64,000 nt of DNA. Source: Mesorhizobium_G sp049840935 (lineage in GTDB: Bacteria > Pseudomonadota > Alphaproteobacteria > Rhizobiales > Rhizobiaceae). The stretch is from positions 62,001 through 126,000 of the forward strand of contig JASGJA010000021.1 in assembly GCA_049840935.1 (NCBI GenBank). The letters run 5' to 3'. This document shows, one piece after another, positions 18,361-27,037 of this stretch. How positions within the stretch are numbered: position 1 is the stretch's first letter; each line of letters opens with the position of its first letter. The position numbers and the translations under genes were made by a program. The notes below the pieces were generated by a model, which was given only the letters and a program-made list of their open reading frames with translations, had not been told where the DNA came from and did not search any database.

Positions 18361-19442
18361 TGGCCGGCCTTCCGACGGGTTCCAATATCGGGATTATCGG
18401 TGGTGGACAGCTTGGCCGTATGCTGGCGATGGCGGCGGCGCGACTTGGCTATCGAACGATTATTCTTGAGCCGCAGGAAAACTGCCCCGCTGCGCAGGTG
18501 GCAAATCGGCAGATCGTTGCGGCTTATGACGATACGCAGGCCCTAGCCGAGCTGGCGCGTGAATGCGCGGTGGTCACCTACGAGTTTGAAAACGTACCTG
18601 TTGCAGCTGCTGTGCAGGTATCGGCTACGGCTCAAGTTTTTCCGACTGCGCGAGCATTGGAAGTTTCTCAGGACCGGCTGACCGAAAAGATACTCCTTAA
18701 TTCTATCGGTCTTAAGACGGCGGCATACCGCCCCGTTGATTCGGATGCCGATCTGGAGTCCGGTCTGGCCGCGTTTGGCGGCAATGGCGTGCTGAAAACG
18801 CGCCGACTTGGCTATGACGGCAAGGGCCAGATCACGTTTCGGCAGACGGCAAAACCGTCCGTGCAGGGTTCTTATGCCGCGCTTGGCTCAGTGCCACTGA
18901 TTCTGGAATCGCTGGTGGATTTCGAGCGCGAGATTTCGGTGATCGCGGCGCGTGCCGCCGACGGTGCTCTTGCTGCTTTCGATCCAGCGGAGAATGTCCA
19001 CAAGAATGGCATTCTTCATCGTTCGACAGTGCCTGCCGCAATTTCGGAGCGAACGGCGGCAACCGCACGCAGCGCGGCGTTCTCGATATTGCGTGGGCTG
19101 GGCTATGTGGGCGTCATCGGCGTCGAGTTCTTTGTTTTACGCGATGGCGGCTTGGCGGTGAACGAGATTGCGCCGCGCGTGCACAATTCAGGCCATTGGA
19201 CCGAAGCGGCGTGCGCTTTATCGCAGTTTGAGCAGCATATACGCGCGATTACGGGGCTGCCGCTTGGCGACTGCGCCCGCCATTCCGACTGCGTGATGGA
19301 AAACCTGATCGGGGATGAGGTGGAGCGCGCGGAGGAGCTTTTGGCTGAGCCAAGGCTGGTGTTGCACCTCTATGGCAAAACGGATGCGCGTCCGGGCAGG
19401 AAGATGGGGCATTTCACACGGCTGGTGCGCCACTCCGGTTGA
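18360..19442 (+). CDS. purK: N5-carboxyaminoimidazole ribonucleotide synthase
   Basis: The 360-residue ATP-grasp enzyme makes N5-CAIR from AIR, bicarbonate and ATP, feeding PurE. GGGQLGRMLAMAA near the N-terminus is the first Rossmann-like loop, KTRRLGYDGKGQ near 140 is the ATP-grasp nucleotide loop, and NEIAPRVHNSGHWT near 265 is the metal and carboxylate site. The start overlaps the purE stop. Confidence 0.96.
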   Translation: MAGLPTGSNIGIIGGGQLGRMLAMAAARLGYRTIILEPQENCPAAQVANRQIVAAYDDTQALAELARECAVVTYEFENVPVAAAVQVSATAQVFPTARALEVSQDRLTEKILLNSIGLKTAAYRPVDSDADLESGLAAFGGNGVLKTRRLGYDGKGQITFRQTAKPSVQGSYAALGSVPLILESLVDFEREISVIAARAADGALAAFDPAENVHKNGILHRSTVPAAISERTAATARSAAFSILRGLGYVGVIGVEFFVLRDGGLAVNEIAPRVHNSGHWTEAACALSQFEQHIRAITGLPLGDCARHSDCVMENLIGDEVERAEELLAEPRLVLHLYGKTDARPGRKMGHFTRLVRHSG

Positions 19443-19544
19443 CAGCCCTACCGCTCGTCGTTTATGAGCCACCTCGATTTCGGGCGCGCTTTAGAGGCGC
19501 GCCTTTCAGTTAGGCCCTCAGGGCCAAACCCGACAGGCCAGACC

Positions 19545-19670
19545 ATGAAGATCAAGAACTCGCTCAAAGCGCTGAAAGCCCGCCATCGTGACAACCGTCT
19601 GGTTCGTCGCAAAGGCCGCATTTACATCATCAACAAGGCCGCTCCGCGCTACAAGGCGCGTCAGGGCTGA
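19545..19670 (+). CDS. rpmJ: 50S ribosomal protein L36, zinc-less type
   Basis: Forty-one residues starting MKIKNSLKALKARHRDNRLV and ending KAAPRYKARQG. The protein lacks the four zinc-binding cysteines and so is the C-minus (YkgO) form, the usual L36 in Rhizobiales. The ATG at 19545 gives the exact family length; longer in-frame starts lie in non-coding sequence. Confidence 0.93.
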   Translation: MKIKNSLKALKARHRDNRLVRRKGRIYIINKAAPRYKARQG

Positions 19671-19741
19671 TTGATCGCGGCCTCGCCGCGTTCACATTGT
19701 TTTTCGTTGACGTACCTTATGGCGGGGATAGAGTCCTTGCC

Positions 19742-20326
19742 ATGCGGTACGTTTTCGCCGTTTTGGCGCTCTCGTTAATTGTTGAATCGCCTGCGCTGGC
19801 GGCGGAACAGAGTGGTACGCCCGTGCAAAAGGGCGAACAGACACACCAGCAAAAGCTGGATCAATATTTCAGCGAATTGAAACGCGCTCAAAATGAGCGG
19901 TCCGCGTCGCGTATCGCCGCGCGCATTATCGAGGAATGGACCAATTCCGGCAGTGCCAGCGTCGATCTCATGATGGGATGGTCGAAGAAGGCGATGGAAG
20001 AAGAGAAGTTCAATGTCGCGCTGGATTTTCTGGATCAGGTCGTCGCCATGCGACCGGATTTTGCCGAGGGTTGGAATCGCCGCGCGACGGTGCATTTCAT
20101 GATGCAGAACTATGCGAAGTCGATGGCCGACATTGAGCAGACGCTGGAACTGGAGCCGCGCCATTTCGGAGCGATTGCAGGCATGGCGCAGATATTCAAG
20201 ATGCGCGGAAACAAGCAGTTGGCGTTCAACGCCTATCAGCGTGTGCTGGCAATCTATCCCATGATGCGCAACGCGCAGAACGAAGTCGCGACGCTTTCCG
20301 AAGAATTGGCAGGCGAATCGATCTAG
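19742..20326 (+). CDS. periplasmic tetratricopeptide repeat protein
   Basis: The 194-residue protein begins with a signal peptide (YVFAVLALSLIVESPALAA, cleavage near residue 20). About three TPR units follow, for example NVALDFLDQVVAMRPDFAEGW, YAKSMADIEQTLELEPRHFGA and QLAFNAYQRVLAIYPMM. TPRs mediate protein-protein contacts; the partner is unknown. It is convergent with pyk, with only 9 bases between the genes. Confidence 0.8.
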   Translation: MRYVFAVLALSLIVESPALAAEQSGTPVQKGEQTHQQKLDQYFSELKRAQNERSASRIAARIIEEWTNSGSASVDLMMGWSKKAMEEEKFNVALDFLDQVVAMRPDFAEGWNRRATVHFMMQNYAKSMADIEQTLELEPRHFGAIAGMAQIFKMRGNKQLAFNAYQRVLAIYPMMRNAQNEVATLSEELAGESI

Positions 20327-20335
20327 ATACGTCCG

Positions 20336-21754
20336 CTATTCGGGAATGTAGGCAATCCGCAGCATGTTGGTGGCGCCAGGCGTGCGGAGCGGCACACCGG
20401 CCATAATGATGATGCGCTCACCTGGTGCGCTAAAACCTTCTGTCTTGGCGATAACGCAAGCCCGCTCAACCATGTCGTCGAGATCGGTCGCGTCTGGTGA
20501 GACGACGCAATGCGTGCCCCACAGCAGAGACAGGCGGCGGGCTGTTTCAACGATTGGCGACAGCGCGATGATCGGCACTTGTGGGCGTTCACGAGCGGCT
20601 CGAAAGCCGGTATTGCCTGACGCGGTATAGGTTACGATGGCTGAGAGCTTCAGCGTCTCCGCAATTTCGCGTGCTGCAAGAGAAATGGCATCTGGGCCGG
20701 TCGGCTCCGGCTGCGAGCGTTGCGCGTTGATGATGCTGGGATAGGTCGGGTCTTGTTCAACACGCTCTGCAATGCGGTTCATCATTGAAACCGCTTCCAC
20801 GGGATACTGGCCAGCCGCAGATTTTGCCGAGAGCATGATCGCATCTGCACCCTCGAAGACAGCAATAGAAACGTCAGAGACTTCGGCGCGGGTCGGGACC
20901 GGCGCAGTTATCATCGATTCCAACATCTGTGTGGCGACGACGACAGGCTTGCCAGCGCGGCGTGCGGCGCGGGTGATCTGCTTTTGAATGCCGGGAACCG
21001 CTTCGATGGGCATTTCGACGCCGAGATCGCCGCGAGCGACCATCAGGGCGTCGGAAAGCTCGATGATTTCCTTAAGACGTTGGACTGCCTGCGGCTTCTC
21101 TATTTTGGACATGAGAAGCGCACGACCGCGCGCGAGCTTGCGCGCTTCGGCGATGTCTTCCGGCCTTTGGATAAAGGATAGCGCGAGCCAATCCACGCCC
21201 GCATTGACAGCGGCGTCGAGGTCGGCGCGGTCCTTGTCGGTCAAAGCGCCGACGGGGAGATCGGTGTCAGGAAGGCTGACGCCTTTCTTGTCGGAAATGC
21301 GGGTGCCCGCGACGACGGTCGTCACGATCTTCTTGCCGTCCGCACTTACTGCTTTGAGCTGAAGCTTGCCGTCATCGATCAGAAGGCGGTCGCCGGATTG
21401 CACGGAAGCGAGAATTTCCGGATGTGGCAGTTGCACGCGATCGGCGTTTCCGGGTGTCGGGTCGTCGTCGAGAGTGAAGGTTTGCCCAACGGTCAATTCT
21501 TCTTTGCCGTTTGCGAATTTTCCTACACGGAGCTTCGGCCCTTGAAGGTCTGCCAGAATGCCGATTGGCCTGCCGGTCTCGTCCTCGATAGCGCGAATGC
21601 GGCCAACGAGCGTCCGCATCAAATCATGATCCGCATGGCTCATATTGATGCGAAAAACATCAACGCCTGCGTCAACCAGCTTTCTAATCATTTCCGGTTC
21701 AGAAGAGGCCGGTCCCAGCGTTGCCAGGATCTTGACTTTACGGCTGCGTCTCAT
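20336..21754 (-). CDS. pyk: pyruvate kinase
   Basis: The 472-residue glycolytic enzyme converts phosphoenolpyruvate and ADP to pyruvate and ATP. ATLGPASSEPEMIRKL at the N-terminus, FRINMSHAD near 35, the active-site block MSKIEKPQAV with its catalytic lysine near 215, and ARGDLGVEMP near 240 are all present. The start overlaps the stop of the upstream DUF1036 gene by 4 bases, so the two are in one operon. Confidence 0.96.
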   Translation of the reverse strand: MRRSRKVKILATLGPASSEPEMIRKLVDAGVDVFRINMSHADHDLMRTLVGRIRAIEDETGRPIGILADLQGPKLRVGKFANGKEELTVGQTFTLDDDPTPGNADRVQLPHPEILASVQSGDRLLIDDGKLQLKAVSADGKKIVTTVVAGTRISDKKGVSLPDTDLPVGALTDKDRADLDAAVNAGVDWLALSFIQRPEDIAEARKLARGRALLMSKIEKPQAVQRLKEIIELSDALMVARGDLGVEMPIEAVPGIQKQITRAARRAGKPVVVATQMLESMITAPVPTRAEVSDVSIAVFEGADAIMLSAKSAAGQYPVEAVSMMNRIAERVEQDPTYPSIINAQRSQPEPTGPDAISLAAREIAETLKLSAIVTYTASGNTGFRAARERPQVPIIALSPIVETARRLSLLWGTHCVVSPDATDLDDMVERACVIAKTEGFSAPGERIIIMAGVPLRTPGATNMLRIAYIPE

Positions 21755-22272
21755 TGTTCGCCTTCTTCTGGCTGATCAGTTCCCGTAATCGGTGGAGTAG
21801 GTGTTGCGCCGGGCAGCGGCGTGGGTGGGTTAGGTTCGTCGGTGAGCTGCACCATCCAGCTTGCCTGCTCACCGGTGTCATACTCTCGGAAGCCCGCGCG
21901 CTGATAGCCCCTGGCGAGACAATCACTCACGCCGGAGATTTTAAACTCTTTATCCGTAACGCACATATTGACCGGGCCATCCCAGCGCCCGCCGCGTTCT
22001 GCGTCTTCCGCGTAGAGATAGTAGAAGCGCGAGGAGAGGGCGCCTTCGATCAAGGTTTTGCAGGTTGAACCTTCAATGTGCCACCAGCCTTCGGATTTCC
22101 AGCCGTCTGCCGCGCGGTAGCCGATGGAAACGCCCACAAGGCTTTGCGTTGCATTGCAAACGCGGAAATCAGCGCGAGCAGGCTGGCTGAAAGCAGCACC
22201 GGCAACGAGCGACAGACAGAAGATGGCCAATGAAGGCCCGAAGCGAAACCGCCAGCCTCCCGCAAAACTCAT
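21751..22272 (-). CDS. DUF1036 exported protein
   Basis: The 173-residue protein has a signal peptide (FRFGPSLAIFCLSLVAGAAF) and a DUF1036 core beginning FRVCNATQSLVGVSIGYR. Conserved cysteines (VCNAT, STCKTL, MCVTD, DCLARGY) could form disulfides in the periplasm. The C-terminal tail is proline and threonine rich. It precedes pyk with a 4-base overlap, an association often seen in Rhizobiales. Function unknown. Confidence 0.85.
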   Translation of the reverse strand: MSFAGGWRFRFGPSLAIFCLSLVAGAAFSQPARADFRVCNATQSLVGVSIGYRAADGWKSEGWWHIEGSTCKTLIEGALSSRFYYLYAEDAERGGRWDGPVNMCVTDKEFKISGVSDCLARGYQRAGFREYDTGEQASWMVQLTDEPNPPTPLPGATPTPPITGTDQPEEGEQ

Positions 22273-22513
22273 TATCAGCGCCCCTTTTGCACAACTCGCC
22301 TGGCGGCTCTTTTCGGCAATGTGCCAAGCCGTGTCAACGCGACCGACTGTTGACCCCAATCGATTTAGTTATTTGCGCGACATTGGCACGACCGCAAACA
22401 TTCTGCCAGAGTTTGCCCTGAAAAAGGCACAGAACATTGACGGCGTACAATGCCGGGTTGTTTCTGGCACGCGGCTGTGGTTCACCCGAACCACAATTGT
22501 GGCGGGTAGCGGA

Positions 22514-23329
22514 ATGGCGCGTTCGGAATTTTTTCGGCCTTTTGAGGTCATCGAGGGGAATCGCGACAAGGGCATGGTTCTGATTGCCGACCATGCGGGG
22601 CGCGCTTTGCCTGATGAATATGGCAGTCTCGGCCTGCCTGCGAGCGAGTTTGACCGGCATATCGCCTATGACATTGGGGTCGAAGGTCTGACGCGCGAAC
22701 TTGCGGCCATGACCGGCGTGCCTGGCGTAATGGCGAATTTTTCAAGGCTCCTGATCGATCCCAATCGCGGTGAAGATGACCCGACGATGATCCGCCAGCT
22801 TTATGATGGGACAGTCATTCAGGCGAATTATCCGATGACGGAAGAAGAGCGTGAAAAGCGTCTCGATGATTTCTACCGACCATATCACGACGCCGTGGGC
22901 TCGGTGATTGCGTCAGTTTTTGAAGCGACGGGGCAAGCGCCTTTTGTCGTATCGTTACATTCATTTACACCGGAAATGCAGGGCAGGAAGCGCCCGTGGC
23001 ATGTCGGCATATTGTGGGACATGGATGATCGTGCGCCCAAGCCGATGATGGAATTGCTTGCCGCCGACAAGAACATAGTCGTTGGCGACAATGAGCCATA
23101 TGACGGCGCGCTGCGCGGCGACACCATGTACCGGCACGCCATCGTCAACGGCTATGCACATGCCCTGATTGAAGTGCGGCAGGATCTGATTGGCGACGCG
23201 GTGGGTGTGCGAGCTTGGGCGGAGCGCCTGCATCCAATCATTGAAGAGCTGAACCGCAGACCCGATATGCATATCGTGAAGCAGTTCGGCTCACGAACTG
23301 GGCCGATTCTGGGAGAAGAAAATGGCTGA
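22514..23329 (+). CDS. N-formylglutamate amidohydrolase family protein
   Basis: The 271-residue protein matches the N-formylglutamate amidohydrolase (HutG-like) family, zinc enzymes that release glutamate from N-formylglutamate at the end of one histidine degradation route. IADHAGRALP near residue 30, FSRLLIDPNR near 76 and VSLHSFTPE near 140 are the conserved metal and substrate segments. No other hut genes are nearby, so the substrate is uncertain. The ATG at 22514 is the family-like start. The gene overlaps the next one by 8 bases. Confidence 0.82.
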   Translation: MARSEFFRPFEVIEGNRDKGMVLIADHAGRALPDEYGSLGLPASEFDRHIAYDIGVEGLTRELAAMTGVPGVMANFSRLLIDPNRGEDDPTMIRQLYDGTVIQANYPMTEEEREKRLDDFYRPYHDAVGSVIASVFEATGQAPFVVSLHSFTPEMQGRKRPWHVGILWDMDDRAPKPMMELLAADKNIVVGDNEPYDGALRGDTMYRHAIVNGYAHALIEVRQDLIGDAVGVRAWAERLHPIIEELNRRPDMHIVKQFGSRTGPILGEENG

Positions 23330-23627
23330 CCTGACGGACGACCAGAAACGCGACTTCGAATCAGCAACTTTGCGCAGATTGCTCCAGCATCTCGATTCGC
23401 GTGGTGATGTGCAAAACATCGACATGATGAATCTGGCGGGGTTTTGCCGGAACTGTTTGGCCAACTGGTATCGCGAAGCTGCGGAGGCAGAAGGTGTTTC
23501 GCTGAGCAAGGACGAGTCTCGTGAAATTATCTACGGGATGCCTTATGCCGAATGGCAGGAGAAGCATCAGCGACCGGCCAGCGAGGAGCAAAAGGCCGCA
23601 TTCGAGCAGAATCGCCCTAAGCATTAA
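23322..23627 (+). CDS. DUF1244 family protein
   Basis: The 101-residue protein has the DUF1244 features LLQHLDSRGDVQNIDMMNLA and AGFCRNCLANWYREAA. The CRNC pair could bind metal. AKDESREIIYGMPYAEWQ-like sequence near residue 70 is also typical. It starts inside the upstream amidohydrolase gene. It is conserved in proteobacteria but its function is unknown. Confidence 0.85.
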   Translation: MADLTDDQKRDFESATLRRLLQHLDSRGDVQNIDMMNLAGFCRNCLANWYREAAEAEGVSLSKDESREIIYGMPYAEWQEKHQRPASEEQKAAFEQNRPKH

Positions 23628-23717
23628 CTGGCGGCTTGACCCCGACGAAACGGTGAGGCATCGAACGCGCCGATCTTTTGGCCGCGACTCACGCGGCGGG
23701 CTTTCCGGGAGAATTTC

Positions 23718-23978
23718 ATGGCGGACGATATCACCGATAATGCGCAGACCTTTGCTGCGGGACAGTTGCGCGCATTGATTGAGCGCATCGAGCGGCTGGA
23801 GGAAGAAAAGAAAACCATCGCTGATGACATCAAGGATGTCTATGCGGAAGCCAAGGGCAATGGTTTCGATACCAAAGCAATCCGCACGATTGTGCGCCTG
23901 CGCAAGATCGATCAGGCTGAACGCGAAGAAGCCGAGACGATCCTCGATTTGTATAAAGCTGCGCTCGGGATGGCATGA
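23718..23978 (+). CDS. gapR: DUF2312 (GapR-like) DNA-binding protein
   Basis: The 86-residue helical protein has AAGQLRALIERIERLEEEKK, then DDIKDVYAEAKGNGFDTKAIR and IVRLRKIDQAEREE, the full DUF2312 pattern. The Caulobacter member, GapR, is a nucleoid protein that binds AT-rich, overtwisted DNA and aids replication. The same role is inferred here. The ATG at 23718 is preceded by GGGAG at a suitable distance. Confidence 0.85.
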   Translation: MADDITDNAQTFAAGQLRALIERIERLEEEKKTIADDIKDVYAEAKGNGFDTKAIRTIVRLRKIDQAEREEAETILDLYKAALGMA

Positions 23979-23985
23979 GACGGAA

Positions 23986-24013
23986 GCGCCGCGCAAATCG
24001 CGCGGCGCTCATT
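23986..24013. terminator. bidirectional terminator between the DUF2312 gene and msrB
   Basis: GCGCCGCGC, loop AAATC, GCGCGGCGC followed by TCATTTT forms a perfect 9-bp stem between the convergent genes. Confidence 0.7.
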
Positions 24014-24020
24014 TTGTCCG

Positions 24021-24422
24021 TCAGGCGGGCATGAAGTTAAGCGCTACGCCATTGATGCAGTAGCGCAAGCCCGAAGGCGGCGGGCCATCCGGGAAAACAT
24101 GACCGAGATGGCTGCCGCATGTGGCGCAATGCACTTCAGTGCGCACCATTCCATGCGATCTGTCCGTTGTGGTTTCCACCGAACCGGGAACCGGATCGTT
24201 AAAGCTCGGCCAGCCGGTGCCGCTTTCAAATTTCAACGTCGATTCGAATAGTGGCTGGTCGCAACCGGCGCAGGAAAAGGTTCCGGCTCGCTTTTCATAG
24301 AGCAACGCGCAGCTTCCGGGGCGCTCTGTGCCGTGTTCGCGCATGATGTAATACTGCTCAGGCGAGAGGCGCGTGCGCCACTCATTATCGGTGCGTACGA
24401 CAGGAAAAGTGTGTTCTTCCAT
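24021..24422 (-). CDS. msrB: peptide-methionine (R)-S-oxide reductase
   Basis: The 133-residue enzyme reduces methionine R-sulfoxide in damaged proteins. Two CxxC pairs (CAGCDQP near residue 52 and CATCGSHLGH near 101) are the structural zinc site, and the catalytic cysteine lies in GLRYCINGVALNF near residue 124. GTGWPSF is also a family hallmark. There is no signal peptide, so the cytoplasmic form is expected. Confidence 0.94.
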   Translation of the reverse strand: MEEHTFPVVRTDNEWRTRLSPEQYYIMREHGTERPGSCALLYEKRAGTFSCAGCDQPLFESTLKFESGTGWPSFNDPVPGSVETTTDRSHGMVRTEVHCATCGSHLGHVFPDGPPPSGLRYCINGVALNFMPA

Positions 24423-24554
24423 ATTTGTCTCCGTGACAGGGCGGCGATTGCTGCCCTACCTCTCTATTCGATGCGCTGAGGCGCATTGTTACTTCAAAAG
24501 CGGCGTTTAACCAGTGGCGCGGACGCCATGTCGGCTCTATATAGGGATTGGCGT

Positions 24555-24720
24555 TCTGGGCTTCCCGGCAGGAGTAATATTTCCCCGGGGCCTTATTGAT
24601 CTCGAAGGGAGCTGTCCCTGATTGGACCCGTGGGTTCTTTCACATGGCGCCCACCTACTTTGTAGGTTCCCGGGATCAACCTCTCCACCGGTTGTCTGGA
24701 CGCCGCTTTCCATGTCGCGG
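24555..24720 (+). ncRNA. ssrS: 6S RNA
   Basis: This region has no credible ORF and lies directly upstream of 5-formyltetrahydrofolate cyclo-ligase, the conserved location of 6S RNA in alpha- and gammaproteobacteria. The outer parts can pair (for example CTTCCCGGCAGGAG with the CTCTCCACCGG/GTCTGGACGCCG side), leaving a central unpaired region like the open promoter mimic by which 6S RNA binds sigma-70 RNA polymerase. Both ends are approximate. Confidence 0.7.
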
Positions 24721-24761
24721 ACCGAACGGTCCTTCAGCTTCCAGCTTTCTATTCTTCACCG

Positions 24762-25370
24762 ATGACAACACCCAAAGAACAGAAACGCGAGTTGCGCAAA
24801 GAGGCGCTTGCGCGCCGCGATGCGCTGGATGTGGCTTGGCGTGTGGATGCCTCGCTTGCGATGGCGGAAACGCTTCTCGCAAACATCGAGTTTGAACCGG
24901 GCAGCGTCGTGTCAGGCTTCTGGCCAATGCGGTCAGAAGTAGATGTCAGGCCGATGATGTTCGGTTTGGCAGGAAGGGGCGCTCGGCTTTGCCTTCCTGC
25001 GTTGCTCGACAAAACAACGATGATTTTTCGCGAGCTTGTGCGCGGAGAGCCGCTGGTCGATATGGGTTTCGGAACATTCGGGCCGGGTGAGAATGCGGAA
25101 GTACTCAATCCTGTGCTGATGCTGGTGCCGTTAGCTGCGTTTGACGGTCGCGGCCATCGCATCGGCTATGGAGCCGGCTATTACGACCGCGCCATTGAGC
25201 AGCTTCATTTAAAAGGCATTGAGCCGCGACTGATCGGCATTGCTTTCGATTGCCAAAAGGTCGAGCGCGTGCCGGACGAGCCACATGATGTCTTTATTCC
25301 GGAACTGCTAACGGAAACCGGCCTGCACCGCTTCCCTACGGCGGAGAACCGCACTAGAAGCGGCGCATGA
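24762..25370 (+). CDS. fau: 5-formyltetrahydrofolate cyclo-ligase
   Basis: The 202-residue enzyme uses ATP to convert 5-formyl- to 5,10-methenyl-tetrahydrofolate. KQKRELRKEALARRDAL-like N-terminus, FWPMRSEVDVRPM near 48 and GYGAGYYDR near 150 are the ATP- and folate-site motifs. It starts right after 6S RNA and overlaps the next gene by 4 bases (ATGA), so they form an operon. Confidence 0.92.
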   Translation: MTTPKEQKRELRKEALARRDALDVAWRVDASLAMAETLLANIEFEPGSVVSGFWPMRSEVDVRPMMFGLAGRGARLCLPALLDKTTMIFRELVRGEPLVDMGFGTFGPGENAEVLNPVLMLVPLAAFDGRGHRIGYGAGYYDRAIEQLHLKGIEPRLIGIAFDCQKVERVPDEPHDVFIPELLTETGLHRFPTAENRTRSGA

Positions 25371-26191
25371 GACTTCTTTTTCTTGGCGATATGGTTGGCC
25401 GCACTGGCCGCGTTGCGGTTTGGGAGAAACTTCCCGGACTGATCTCGGATTTCAAACTGGATTTCGTTGTGGTCAATGGCGAAAACGCTGCGGGCGGCTT
25501 CGGCATTACGGAGGATATTTTCCAGAGCACGCTGGCGGCTGGCGCAGATGTTGTGACCACTGGCAACCATGTGTGGGACCAGCGCGAAGCGCTTTCCTTC
25601 GCGGGTCGTCAGGATCGCTTTTTGCGACCTGCCAACTTCCCCGCGGGCACGCCGGGCAAGGGCTCAGGGGTCTATATAGCCCGCAACGGGGCTCGTGTTC
25701 TGGTGTCGAATATTATGGGTCGCGTATTCATGCATCCCGAACTGGATGATCCGTTTCAGGCAGCTGAGCGCGAGCTTGAGGCTTGTCCGCTCGGCGAACA
25801 GGCTGACGCTGTGCTGATCGATTTTCACGCTGAGGCAACCAGCGAAAAAATGTGCTTCGGACATTTTGTCGACGGTCGCGTTAGCCTGGTTGTAGGCACA
25901 CATACGCATCAGCCAACAGCGGATCACCAAATCTTGAACGGCGGCACGGGCTACATCACCGACGCCGGAATGTGTGGCGACTACGACTCCTCGCTCGGCA
26001 TGGAGAAGGAGGAACCGCTCAACCGATTCCTCTCAAAAGTGCCGAAAGGCCGGTTTGAAGCGGCTTCCGGCCCGGCAACGCTGTGCGGCGTGGGCATCGA
26101 CATATCCGACAGGACGGGACTTGCGGAACGAATTGCGCCATTGCGCATTGGTCCGCGTTTAGAAGAAACAGTGCCGGCATTCTGGGCGTGA
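25367..26191 (+). CDS. YmdB-family metallophosphoesterase (TIGR00282)
   Basis: The 274-residue protein has a calcineurin-like dinuclear metal site: LGDMVGRTGR at residues 5-14, VVNGENAAGGFG near 38, TTGNHVWDQR near 64, DFHAEATSEK near 150 and GTHTHQPTAD near 175. The Bacillus homologue YmdB is a cyclic nucleotide phosphodiesterase; the substrate here is unproven. The start overlaps the stop of the cyclo-ligase gene. Confidence 0.9.
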   Translation: MRLLFLGDMVGRTGRVAVWEKLPGLISDFKLDFVVVNGENAAGGFGITEDIFQSTLAAGADVVTTGNHVWDQREALSFAGRQDRFLRPANFPAGTPGKGSGVYIARNGARVLVSNIMGRVFMHPELDDPFQAAERELEACPLGEQADAVLIDFHAEATSEKMCFGHFVDGRVSLVVGTHTHQPTADHQILNGGTGYITDAGMCGDYDSSLGMEKEEPLNRFLSKVPKGRFEAASGPATLCGVGIDISDRTGLAERIAPLRIGPRLEETVPAFWA

Positions 26192-26198
26192 CATTGAC

Positions 26199-26226
26199 GG
26201 AGGGTAGGGTCGTTCCTACCTCTCCC
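26199..26226 (+). promoter_or_regulatory. hairpin between the phosphoesterase gene and terC-like gene
   Basis: GGAGGGTAGG and CCTACCTCTCC can pair around a short loop (GTCGTT) directly after the upstream stop codon and 30 bases before the TerC start. No T-tract follows. It could be a weak terminator or a leader element; I see no recognised riboswitch class. Confidence 0.3.
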
Positions 26227-26255
26227 GGAATTCAATTTTCAAAGAATGGGGACAC

Positions 26256-26996
26256 ATGGAGTTCTTACTGCCGTTTTTCACCTGGACGTCCGACCCGACG
26301 GCCTGGGTTGCCTTGGTTACGCTCGTTGTGCTCGAAGTCGTCCTTGGCATCGACAATCTGATCTTCATCTCGATCCTCACAAACAAACTGCCGGAAGCGC
26401 AAAGAGTACCCGCGCGACGGCTCGGTATAGGTGCGGCGCTGATCATGCGCCTCATTCTGCTCGCTACCATTTCGTTTATCGTGCAGCTGACGGAGCCGGT
26501 GTTTAGCGCATTCGGGCACGGCTTTTCGTGGCGCGACCTGATCCTGATTGCAGGTGGTCTGTTTCTTGTCTGGAAAGCGACGAAGGAAATTCATCATACC
26601 GTCGATCCGACTGACCATAAGGATTCGCTGGTTGGGCAGACGCTGCAACTCAGCCTGGGTGCGGCGATCTTTCAGATATTGCTGCTCGATCTGGTGTTCT
26701 CGATCGACTCAATCATTACGGCTGTCGGCATGACCGATCACATTGCGATTATGTACATCGCGGTGATCGTCGCGGTTTCGGTGATGCTGGCCGCCGCTAC
26801 GCCGCTGGCAAACTTCATCGAAAAGAACCCGACAATCGTTATGCTGGCGCTGGGCTTCCTGCTGATGATCGGTATGACGCTGATCGCCGACGGCATGGGC
26901 TACCATGTTCCGAAGGGCTATATCTACGCAGCAATGGGCTTCTCTGCGTTGGTCGAGGGGCTCAATATGCTGGCGCGCAAGCGGAAGAAGCATTGA
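26256..26996 (+). CDS. TerC family integral membrane protein
   Basis: The 246-residue protein has about seven hydrophobic helices with the TerC acidic motifs VLEVVLGIDNLIFIS near residue 27 and LDLVFSIDSIITAVGM near 150. A central cytoplasmic loop lies at HHTVDPTDHKDS. TerC/Alx/YkoY proteins are linked to manganese export or co-translocational metalation and, originally, tellurite resistance. Which of these applies is not determinable from sequence. Confidence 0.87.
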   Translation: MEFLLPFFTWTSDPTAWVALVTLVVLEVVLGIDNLIFISILTNKLPEAQRVPARRLGIGAALIMRLILLATISFIVQLTEPVFSAFGHGFSWRDLILIAGGLFLVWKATKEIHHTVDPTDHKDSLVGQTLQLSLGAAIFQILLLDLVFSIDSIITAVGMTDHIAIMYIAVIVAVSVMLAAATPLANFIEKNPTIVMLALGFLLMIGMTLIADGMGYHVPKGYIYAAMGFSALVEGLNMLARKRKKH

Positions 26997-27009
26997 GCGA
27001 TTGATTGTA

Positions 27010-27037
27010 AAAGGCCGGTTTCGACCGGCCTTTTTTA
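27010..27037 (+). terminator. Rho-independent terminator after terC-like gene
   Basis: AAGGCCGGT, loop TTCG, ACCGGCC and TTTTTT form a strong terminator 13 bases after the stop codon. It overlaps the 3' end of the convergent gene. Confidence 0.85.

Noticed and set aside
26199..26226. Manganese (yybP-ykoY) riboswitch before the terC-like gene
   Set aside because: The leader is only about 60 bases and holds a single short hairpin without the conserved two-loop motif.
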